Of a stretch of DNA of 6,766 nucleotides, positions 1-5,448 are shown in pieces. Position 1 is the stretch's first letter. Each line of letters starts with the position of its first letter. A program made the translations under genes and the position numbers. The notes below the pieces were generated by a model, which saw only the letters and a program-made list of their open reading frames with translations, searched no databases and had not been told where the DNA came from. The stretch is from NCBI GenBank assembly GCA_003500765.1, contig DNQL01000184.1:1-6766 (forward strand), in the 5' to 3' direction. Origin of the DNA: Elusimicrobiota bacterium (GTDB lineage: Bacteria; Elusimicrobiota; Elusimicrobia; Elusimicrobiales; UBA9959).

Positions 1-369
1 GCCCTGGCCGAGCGCGCGGCTTTCAAGGCCATGGCCCCGGCCTCGCAGTCCGCGGCGGCCGACGCGGACTGGGACGTGGTATCCGCGATCGAAAGCGGCA
101 AGCTCAAGCGCGCCGAAATAAAGAAAGAAGAACTGCCCGAAGAGCTCCGTGAAATGAGCGACAAGGAGCTGGACAAGACCATCGACGCCAAGCTGGCGGA
201 GCGTAAAAAGATAAAGGAAGAGATATCCCGCCTGCAGGCCGAGCGCCGGAGCTACATAGAGGAACAGGAGAAGAAGTCCGCGGGCGGGCCCGAGACGCTC
301 GACAAGGCCATGCTCCAGACGGTACGCTCGCAGGCCTCCCGGAAGGGCTACAAGTTCACCGGGCAATGA
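1..369 (+). CDS. C-terminal fragment of a charged helical protein, possibly a VWA-domain protein tail (5' partial)
   Basis: The frame is open from base 1, so the gene begins before the window. The Met at 31 is internal and has no convincing ribosome site. The visible 122 residues are very rich in Lys, Glu and Arg and should be mostly helical. Around residues 47-93 there is a coil with the pattern KLAERKKIKEEISRLQAERR followed by SYIEEQ. The protein ends in a short basic segment, DKAMLQTVRSQASRKGYKF. From memory, this arrangement (paired Lys/Arg helix, R-x-x-YI-x-E, then a small D-K-A-x-L-x-x-x-x-R-x-QA-x-x-KG-x-x-(Y/F) cap) resembles the C-terminal tail of some secreted VWA-domain proteins. 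The VWA domain itself would lie outside the window, so the family call is tentative. The stop overlaps the next start by 4 bp (ATGA at 366-369), so the two genes are probably co-translated. Confidence 0.6.
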   Translation, partial: ALAERAAFKAMAPASQSAAADADWDVVSAIESGKLKRAEIKKEELPEELREMSDKELDKTIDAKLAERKKIKEEISRLQAERRSYIEEQEKKSAGGPETLDKAMLQTVRSQASRKGYKFTGQ

Positions 370-1964
370 GGACCGCTCTCGCCGCCTGCCTGCTGGCGGC
401 ATTCACGGCGGGCTGGGCCGAAGCCGCGGACAGGCGGCGGCTGGCCCAGCTCATAATGCCCGCCGTCGACGTGGGCGAAGAGGAAAAAGCCCTGGCCATG
501 GCCCGCGAGGGCGCCGGCGGCCTGCAGCTGCAGTGGGGCTCCTATTCGCTCGAAGAGACCCGCGGCTTCACCGAAAGCCTGCGCGAGGCGGCCGAAGTCC
601 CCCCCATCATCGCCGTCGACTATGAAGGCGGCAGCGTCCACATCCCGCTCACGCTGGGACTGCTGGACCTGCCCAGCAACATGATGCTGGGCGCCGCCGA
701 CGACGAGAACAACACCGCCTCCCTCTTCTACCTGGCCGGCCGCGAGCTCAAGCGCGCCGGCGTGGACATGACCTTCGGCCCCGTCCTCGACGTCAACACC
801 AATCCCGAGAACCCGATAATCGGCATCCGCTCCATCGGCTCCGATCCGGCGCTGGTCGCGCGCGTGGGCGGAGCCATCATGAACGGCTTCAAGGCCGCCG
901 GCGTAATGACCGTCATGAAGCATTTCCCCGGCCATGGCGCGGCCGGCAAGGATTCCCACAAGGTACTGCCGACCATAGACCTCGGCCGGGAGGAGCTGGA
1001 GCGGGACCATATCGCCCCGTTCAGGGCTTCCGCCGCCGCCGTTCCCGCCGCGATGACCGCCCACATAATTTACCCGGCCCTGGACCCGTCGGCGCCGGCC
1101 ACTCTCTCGTCGGCCGTCATACGCGGCCTGCTGCGCGACGACATCGGCTTCCGGGGGGCCGTGCTAACCGACAGCCTGGATATGAAGGCCATCACCTCTT
1201 TCCGCAGCGTGCCTCGCGCCGCCGTCCTGGCGCTCAAGGCGGGCGCCGACCTGCTGAATATCGGCCGCGGCGATTTCCCCGCCACGCTGGACGCGCTGGA
1301 GGCCGCCGCCGACTCCGGGGAGCTGCCCGCCGCCAGGATAGACGAAGCATGGGCGCGGGTGATGAAGCTCAAGAAGGACTATGCCCTGACGGAGCCCCGC
1401 GACGACGAAGAGAGCCCCTTCGACAGGGCTTACCTGCGCGTCTCGGGCGAACTATCGGCCAAGGCCGTGACGCTGCTGGCCGACCGAGCCGGCCTGGTGC
1501 CGCTGCCGGCGGAATATAAAAAGAAACGGATCGCGATAATACTATTCGGCCCTTCGCGGTTCAGCACCCAGGCTCTCCCCCTGTATAAGGGTCTTCTGCA
1601 TTATGGCTACGGGGGCGCGCGCCAGTATTCCTTCGGCATCAGCCCCTCGGCCCGTGATACCAAAAAAATACTCTCCTACGCCCGCGAGGCCGACCTGCTG
1701 GTAATAGGCAGCTTCCAGTGGGCGCAGGCCCAGAACAGCGCGCAGACCGGGACGATAAAGTCGCTGCTGGGGCTGGGCAAGCCGGCTATAGTCATCAGCC
1801 TCATGAACCCCTACGACGCCGGGCTTTACCCCGAGGCCGGGGCGGTCATGGCGACCTACGGCATCAGCCGCACGTCCATGGCCGCGGCCGCCAAGATACT
1901 CTCAGGCACCATCGAGCCGGTGGGCAAGGCGCCCGTGGAACTCGAGGTCTCCCCCGCCGAATGA
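366..1964 (+). CDS. nagZ: Secreted two-domain GH3 beta-N-acetylhexosaminidase, NagZ family
   Basis: A 532-aa glycoside hydrolase family 3 protein. Residues 1-20 look like a Sec signal peptide, with a hydrophobic core and an A-E-A/A cleavage site, so the enzyme should act outside the cytoplasm. The catalytic barrel spans about 25-340. It shows VDYEGGSV (84-91), FGPVLDVN (137-144), RSIGSDP (155-161), KHFPGHG (185-191), the Asp196-x-His198 dyad that serves as acid/base in NagZ enzymes, MTAHIIYPALDP (230-241), and LTDSLDMKAI (267-276), in which Asp269 is the expected nucleophile. Residues 360-520 form a second domain, as in the longer Bacillus-type NagZ and unlike the roughly 340-aa cytoplasmic enterobacterial form. 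The family removes N-acetylglucosamine from peptidoglycan fragments; the exact substrate here is inferred. The ATG at 366 is chosen because it gives the signal peptide and the ATGA overlap with the upstream gene. A second ATGA couples it to lepB. Confidence 0.93.
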   Translation: MRTALAACLLAAFTAGWAEAADRRRLAQLIMPAVDVGEEEKALAMAREGAGGLQLQWGSYSLEETRGFTESLREAAEVPPIIAVDYEGGSVHIPLTLGLLDLPSNMMLGAADDENNTASLFYLAGRELKRAGVDMTFGPVLDVNTNPENPIIGIRSIGSDPALVARVGGAIMNGFKAAGVMTVMKHFPGHGAAGKDSHKVLPTIDLGREELERDHIAPFRASAAAVPAAMTAHIIYPALDPSAPATLSSAVIRGLLRDDIGFRGAVLTDSLDMKAITSFRSVPRAAVLALKAGADLLNIGRGDFPATLDALEAAADSGELPAARIDEAWARVMKLKKDYALTEPRDDEESPFDRAYLRVSGELSAKAVTLLADRAGLVPLPAEYKKKRIAIILFGPSRFSTQALPLYKGLLHYGYGGARQYSFGISPSARDTKKILSYAREADLLVIGSFQWAQAQNSAQTGTIKSLLGLGKPAIVISLMNPYDAGLYPEAGAVMATYGISRTSMAAAAKILSGTIEPVGKAPVELEVSPAE

Positions 1965-2479
1965 AAACGACGCTGACCCGCGCCGTAACCATCGCCCTGA
2001 TAACTCTGGCCGCGGCGCTGCTCGGACGCGCCTATATAGTCGAGCCCATATACATAGCCAGCGCGTCCATGGAGCCGACCCTTTCCGAGGGCACGCACTT
2101 CTTTCTCGACAAGGTCACCTACAGGTTCCGGGCCCCGCGGCGGGGCGAAGTCGTGTCCTTCAAGCCCAGGCTGGGTGGCGAGATAGAGTCGGTAAAGCGC
2201 GTCATCGCCGTCGGCGGCGACGAGGTGGAGATACGCGCCAAGCAGGTCTGGGTCAACGGCGAGCCGCTGGTGGAATCCTACGCCGAGCACCGCCGCGGCG
2301 ACGTGCTGCTCGACGGCGACAACCTCGGCCCCCTGACCGTCCCCGACGGACATCTTTTCGTCCTGGGCGACAACCGCGACTATTCTATGGACTCGTCGGT
2401 CTGGCGCACCCCCGACGGCGAGCGCGACCCCTTCCTCCCCCTCTCCGACGTCACCGGCCTCGTCCGCGGCGCTTTCTGA
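1961..2479 (+). CDS. lepB: Signal peptidase I (type I leader peptidase)
   Basis: A 172-aa membrane serine protease that removes signal peptides from exported proteins. A single N-terminal TM helix (about 6-24) is followed by the catalytic box S-A-S-M-E-P-T-L with nucleophile Ser36. The general base is Lys79 in the box around KRVIAVGGDEVEI (79-91). The structural box GDNRDYSMDSSVW is at 136-148. The length matches the compact Bacillus-type enzymes rather than the 324-aa E. coli protein. The frame is open well upstream, but the ATG at 1961 is the right start: it puts the TM helix at the N-terminus and overlaps the GH3 stop by 4 bp (ATGA). No strong ribosome site precedes it (only GAGG at 1944-1947, 13 nt away), which fits translational coupling. 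One oddity is a polar stretch RTPDGERDPF after Trp148, where the usual R-x-WG-x-VP continuation is expected. A bidirectional terminator follows at once. Confidence 0.95.
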   Translation: MKTTLTRAVTIALITLAAALLGRAYIVEPIYIASASMEPTLSEGTHFFLDKVTYRFRAPRRGEVVSFKPRLGGEIESVKRVIAVGGDEVEIRAKQVWVNGEPLVESYAEHRRGDVLLDGDNLGPLTVPDGHLFVLGDNRDYSMDSSVWRTPDGERDPFLPLSDVTGLVRGAF

Positions 2480-2484
2480 AATAA

Positions 2485-2512
2485 AAAGAGCCGCGCGGGC
2501 GCGCGGCTCTTT
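2485..2512. terminator. Bidirectional intrinsic terminator between convergent lepB and nupC
   Basis: A perfect 12-bp stem (2485-2496 pairs with 2501-2512) closes a 4-nt loop (GGGC, 2497-2500). On the - strand the hairpin runs into TTTTTATT (complement of 2480-2487), a good U-tract 21 bases past the nupC stop. On the + strand the stem begins 5 bases after the lepB stop and ends in TTTCGTTCG, a weaker U-tract. It should stop both transcripts, more firmly on the nupC side. Confidence 0.9.
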
Positions 2513-2533
2513 CGTTCGCGGCTGGCGCGGGGC

Positions 2534-3781
2534 TCAACCGATGAGGATGCCCGCTATCGTCGCCGACAGGAAGCCGGCCAGCGAGGCCGCCAGCAGGGCG
2601 TAGAGGCCCAGCTTGGCCAGGTCGTGCCTGCGCTCGGGCGCCATCGCGCCGATGCCGCCTATCTGTATCGCTATCGAGAGGAAGTTGGCGAAGCCGCAGA
2701 CCGCGTACGACGCTATCGTCAGCGCCTTGGGGCTCACGCCGCCGGGATTGTTCTTGAGGAAAGTGGCCATATCCAGGAAGGCGACGAACTCGTTTATCGC
2801 CGTCTTCTGCCCCATCCAGGTCGCCACCTGCTGCACGTCCTGCGACGGCACGCCCATCACCCAGGCCAGCGGCGAGAAGATCCAGCCGAAGATCTTTTCA
2901 AGCGTCAGGCCCTCCACGCCGAAGAAGCCCGCGCCGTAGCCGATGAGGAAGTTGGCCATCGCCAGTATCGCCATGAAGGCGATGAGGCAGGCCGCCACGT
3001 TTATGGCCAGCTGCATGCCCACGCCGGAACCATTGGCCGCCGCGTCTATCACGTTGGCGTCGGTTATCTCCAGGTTCATCTTCACTATCCCGCGCGTTTC
3101 GGGGGTTTCGGTCTCGGGCACCAGTATCTTGGCCATCACCAGGCCCGCCGGCGCCGCCATGATGGAGGCGGCCAGCAGGTGGCCGGCTATATCGGGCATA
3201 TACTGCACCAGCAGGCCCACGTAGGCCGCCATGATGCCGCCGGAGATGGTCGCCATGCCTCCGGTCATTATGGCCAGCAGCTCGGAGTTGGTCATCCGCA
3301 GCACGTAAGGCCGCACCACCAGCGGGGCCTCGGTCTGGCCTACGAAAATATTGGCGCTGGCCGAAAGCGACTCGGCGCCGGAGGTGCCCATCACCTTCGC
3401 CATTATCTTGGCGAAGACCAGCACCACTTTCTGCATTATGCCCAGGTAGTAGAGCACGCCCATGATGGACGAGACGAAAATGATGGTGGGCAGTACGCGC
3501 ACGGCGAAGATAAAGCCGAGGGGCGGGTCGTTGGTGACCAGCGAACCGAACACGAAGCGCGAGCCTTCGTCGGAAAAAGAGAGCAGCTTTACGATGACGC
3601 CGTTCATCACCTCGAAGAACTTGCGGCCCCACGGGGTCTTGAGCACCAGTATGGCGAAACCGATCTGCAGGCCCAGGCCGGCTCCGATGGTCTTGTAGTT
3701 GATGGCCTTGCGGTTCTTGCTGAACGCCCAGGCTATGCCCAGAAGCACTACGACGCCGATCAAACCGATGAACCTTTCCAT
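2534..3781 (-). CDS. nupC: Concentrative nucleoside transporter, NupC/CNT family
   Basis: A 415-aa inner-membrane symporter that takes up nucleosides with Na+ or H+. Hydrophobic segments run through the whole protein, with helices near 4-20, 32-47, 87-112, 186-220, 257-282 and 392-414. The CNT signature GQTEAPLVVRPYV lies at 148-160 and is followed by MTGGMATISGGIMAAYVG (172-189). A second signature, KTAINEFVAFL, is at 326-336, and the third is SYAVCGFANFLSI at 358-370. Gln149, Thr150, Glu151, Glu331, Asn366 and Ser369 align with the nucleoside-contacting residues known from Vibrio cholerae CNT; this alignment is from memory. The protein is closer to VcCNT than to E. coli NupC, which lacks GQTEAP. 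Na+ coupling is therefore the better guess. The start at 3781 has a good ribosome site (GGGGAG, 5-nt spacer) and gives a full-length N-terminus. It is transcribed alone or by read-through from the cluster upstream, since no terminator is visible between them. Confidence 0.96.
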   Translation of the reverse strand: MERFIGLIGVVVLLGIAWAFSKNRKAINYKTIGAGLGLQIGFAILVLKTPWGRKFFEVMNGVIVKLLSFSDEGSRFVFGSLVTNDPPLGFIFAVRVLPTIIFVSSIMGVLYYLGIMQKVVLVFAKIMAKVMGTSGAESLSASANIFVGQTEAPLVVRPYVLRMTNSELLAIMTGGMATISGGIMAAYVGLLVQYMPDIAGHLLAASIMAAPAGLVMAKILVPETETPETRGIVKMNLEITDANVIDAAANGSGVGMQLAINVAACLIAFMAILAMANFLIGYGAGFFGVEGLTLEKIFGWIFSPLAWVMGVPSQDVQQVATWMGQKTAINEFVAFLDMATFLKNNPGGVSPKALTIASYAVCGFANFLSIAIQIGGIGAMAPERRHDLAKLGLYALLAASLAGFLSATIAGILIG

Positions 3782-3786
3782 TATCT

Positions 3787-3792
3787 CTCCCC
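3787..3792 (-). promoter_or_regulatory. Shine-Dalgarno site of nupC
   Basis: The - strand reads GGGGAG, then AGATA (5 nt), then ATG at 3781-3779. This fixes the nupC start codon. Confidence 0.8.
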
Positions 3793-3815
3793 GTACGCGG
3801 TATTTTTACCAGTCC

Positions 3816-3821
3816 ATTATA
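3816..3821 (-). promoter_or_regulatory. Putative sigma-70-type -10 box (TATAAT) for nupC
   Basis: The - strand carries a perfect TATAAT in an AT-rich pocket (3801-3827) within otherwise GC-rich DNA. Transcription would start near 3809, giving a leader of about 27 nt. The matching -35 position at a 17-bp spacing (GTAGGG, 3839-3844) is a poor match and overlaps the stop codon of the upstream gene. Activation by a regulator, or an alternative promoter architecture, is therefore possible. Confidence 0.55.
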
Positions 3822-3840
3822 CAATTTCGGGGAGATAACC

Positions 3841-4746
3841 CTACTTTTGAGCGCCCAAACCGGTGAATTTCTCCAGCATGTCTCGGAAATAAGTAAAAAG
3901 AGAAGAAAGATGGTCGGCGCGGCCTTCCAGCTCGACTGATTTTACTTCCAGTCTTGAAAACCGGTCCTGGTCCTTCGTCCGTCCGGAAGCCATGGCTTCG
4001 ATAGAGGAACCGATCTCCTCCATCCTGCCCGACAGGTAGGAATAGCGGGAATCTATCTCGTAAACCTTGCGCAGGGACTGCAGGAATTCGGAGTATCCGC
4101 CCTCCAGCAGGTCCACCTTGGGGACTATGCGCGACAATTCGGGCAGCGCGCGGGCCAGCGAATCGGCCCGGCCGGCCAGCGACGATAACTCGAACCTTAT
4201 CGCGCCCAACTCCCGCGACAGGGGGTCCAGGTCGCTTTTCGCGGCGAAAGGCCCGCCGCCGGAGCCCAGTGAGTTCAGAGTCCCCTCGGCCGCGGCCAGC
4301 CGCTCCTCAAGCCGCGCGAAGCCGGCGTTGAGCGAACCTGCAAGGTCCTTGCGCAGCCTTTCCAGGTCGTCCTTGAACCGCGCGCCGGATGTCTGCGCCG
4401 TCCTTTTAACCTCTTCGACGGTCCCGGACGACCGGTCGAGCCGGGTATAAAGAGCTGAAATTTCGACCCTGAGCTCTTTCTCCACGGCCTCCGCCCGGGC
4501 CAGGCGGGTCAATATCTCCCTCTTCCACCCGTCGTCAACGGGCGGCGCCGGGGCGGGCGCTCCCTGTCCCATCGGTTTCGGCGATGTTCGGGACGCCGGC
4601 GGCGGAGGCGGCGGCTGCATGGACGGCGTGACCGGCTTCTGCTCCGCGCATTCGTGGACGGACGAACCCTCCGGCTTTATGCAGGAAAAAAGCGAACCCT
4701 GCGGTTTGTCCGCGGCCTCCTCGAAAATATTATCCTTCCGTTCCAT
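3841..4746 (-). CDS. Proline-rich coiled-coil protein, function unknown, last gene of the MotB-like cluster
   Basis: A 301-aa protein that I do not recognise. Residues 1-37 are polar with Cys22 and Cys33. Residues 38-70 are a disordered Pro/Ala linker with a run of six prolines (45-50). From about 74 to 160 there is a long charged helix with heptad-like spacing (ILTRLARAEAVEKELRVEI; FARLEERLAAAEGTL). A Gly-rich hinge (161-165, GSGGG) is followed by further helices at about 170-205 and 212-293. There is no signal peptide and no TM segment, so it is probably cytoplasmic. It starts 9 bases after the stop of the MotB-like gene. Its Shine-Dalgarno sequence (AGGGA, 4753-4757) overlaps that stop, so the two are co-transcribed and likely functionally linked. 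Its Pro-linker-plus-coil design resembles the other coiled-coil gene of the cluster, so both may be scaffold or tail parts of the same membrane complex. That role is inference only. Confidence 0.85.
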   Translation of the reverse strand: MERKDNIFEEAADKPQGSLFSCIKPEGSSVHECAEQKPVTPSMQPPPPPPASRTSPKPMGQGAPAPAPPVDDGWKREILTRLARAEAVEKELRVEISALYTRLDRSSGTVEEVKRTAQTSGARFKDDLERLRKDLAGSLNAGFARLEERLAAAEGTLNSLGSGGGPFAAKSDLDPLSRELGAIRFELSSLAGRADSLARALPELSRIVPKVDLLEGGYSEFLQSLRKVYEIDSRYSYLSGRMEEIGSSIEAMASGRTKDQDRFSRLEVKSVELEGRADHLSSLFTYFRDMLEKFTGLGAQK

Positions 4747-4752
4747 ATCAGG

Positions 4753-4757
4753 TCCCT
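4753..4757 (-). promoter_or_regulatory. Shine-Dalgarno site of the 301-aa coiled-coil gene, overlapping the upstream stop codon
   Basis: The - strand reads TAGGGACCTGATATG. AGGGA lies 6 nt before the ATG and shares its first two bases with the TAG stop of the MotB-like gene, suggesting that ribosomes pass on between the two genes. Confidence 0.55.
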
Positions 4758-5448
4758 ACTCGGTCTTTATCAGCGCTATCTCTATGCGGCGGTTCTTTGC
4801 CCGGCCTTCGAAGGTGGCGTTATCCGTCGCCGGCCGGTTCTCGCCGTAGCCTATCCCGGCGAGCTTCTTAGGGTCCAGGCCCAACTCTTCCAGATAGGCG
4901 ACTACGGCGTAGGCCCGCGCCATGGAAAGTTCCCAGTTGGTGCTGTACGGCCCGCTCTTTATCGGCACATTATCGGTATGCCCTTCCACCACTATCTCGT
5001 TGGGCAGACCGCCTAGCTCCAGGGCTATGGGCTTAAGGACTTCCTTCGCCCTTTCCTTAAGATCGGCGCGCCCGGAGGCGAAGAGTATGGCCTCCGTCAG
5101 GACCAGCCGGACCTTTAACTCGCTGGATTCCACCGTGACCATGCCGTTGAGCTGCTTGTCCTTCAGAGAACTTGAAAGCTTGTCCGCCAGCCCGTCCTCC
5201 CGCTCCTGCGCCCTGGCCCGTTCCAGACGACGCGAGTCGGCCTTTCCGCCGAAAGCGCGCTGGATGTTGGCCAGCGACTCCTCGTACTGACGGCTCTGCT
5301 TCTTATCGTTGCGGGCGACCGAGAACGAGAACAGGACGAGGAAGAATATCATCAGGTAGCTCATCAGGTCGCCGTAGGTCACCGCCCACAGCGCGCCCTT
5401 ATTGAGCTGGTTCTCCAGATCGTCCCGCCTTGCCTTATAAACAGCCAT
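4756..5448 (-). CDS. MotB-like stator protein with OmpA-type peptidoglycan-binding domain
   Basis: A 230-aa inner-membrane protein of the MotB/OmpA family. A short cytoplasmic N-terminus precedes the TM helix WAVTYGDLMSYLMIFFLVLF (21-40). Asp27 in Y-G-D-L-M sits where MotB carries its proton-binding Asp (Asp32 in E. coli). Residues 44-100 form a charged linker. Residues 118-228 form the OmpA-like domain: ILFASGRADL (121-130), GHTDNVPI (156-163), NWELSMARA (171-179), GYGENRPA (200-207) and the peptidoglycan-binding end EGRAKNRRIEI (214-224). The OmpA part is very close to true MotB proteins. In known systems this subunit pairs with a MotA-like channel to turn ion flow into torque. No MotA, flagellar or chemotaxis gene is visible. 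The gene overlaps the coiled-coil gene upstream by 14 bp and has a good ribosome site. It could be a flagellar MotB, a ZorB-like protein or a stator of another motor; the context favours a non-flagellar role. Confidence 0.93.
   Translation of the reverse strand: MAVYKARRDDLENQLNKGALWAVTYGDLMSYLMIFFLVLFSFSVARNDKKQSRQYEESLANIQRAFGGKADSRRLERARAQEREDGLADKLSSSLKDKQLNGMVTVESSELKVRLVLTEAILFASGRADLKERAKEVLKPIALELGGLPNEIVVEGHTDNVPIKSGPYSTNWELSMARAYAVVAYLEELGLDPKKLAGIGYGENRPATDNATFEGRAKNRRIEIALIKTE

Larger units (their letters stand above)
3781..3838. repeat. Imperfect inverted repeat flanking the nupC -10 box
   Basis: The left arm 3781-3793 (TTATCTCTCCCCG) and right arm 3828-3838 (CGGGGAGATAA) are reverse complements apart from a 2-nt CT insertion in the left arm. 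The 34-bp spacer holds the -10 box. The left arm includes the nupC ribosome site. The right arm lies upstream of the predicted transcript start, so this would act as DNA (for example an operator) rather than as an RNA hairpin. It could also be chance. Confidence 0.4.

Noticed and set aside
378..389. A lipobox-like L-A-A-C at residues 5-8 of the GH3 protein
   Set aside because: Cys8 would leave only seven residues before it, too short for a lipoprotein signal peptide. An ordinary signal peptide ending A-E-A at 20 fits better.
1718..1960. An N-terminal extension of lepB in the same frame
   Set aside because: The extra 81 residues are Gly/Arg/His-rich out-of-frame GH3 sequence. The ATG at 1961 places the TM helix at the N-terminus and forms the ATGA overlap.
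3799..3810. A short palindrome GGTATTTTTACC between nupC and the coiled-coil gene, considered as a terminator
   Set aside because: The stem is only 4 bp with no following U-tract; too weak to end the upstream transcript.
2624..3838. A long open frame on the + strand, antisense to the nucleoside transporter
   Set aside because: It is a His/Arg/Gly-rich translation with no domain. The - strand has a complete CNT protein with all signature motifs, and GC-rich DNA commonly leaves the opposite strand open.
4756..5448. Calling the MotB-like gene flagellar motB outright
   Set aside because: The sequence is close to MotB, but no motA, flagellar or chemotaxis gene is visible and the neighbours are coiled-coil proteins, so the flagellar role is not supported here.
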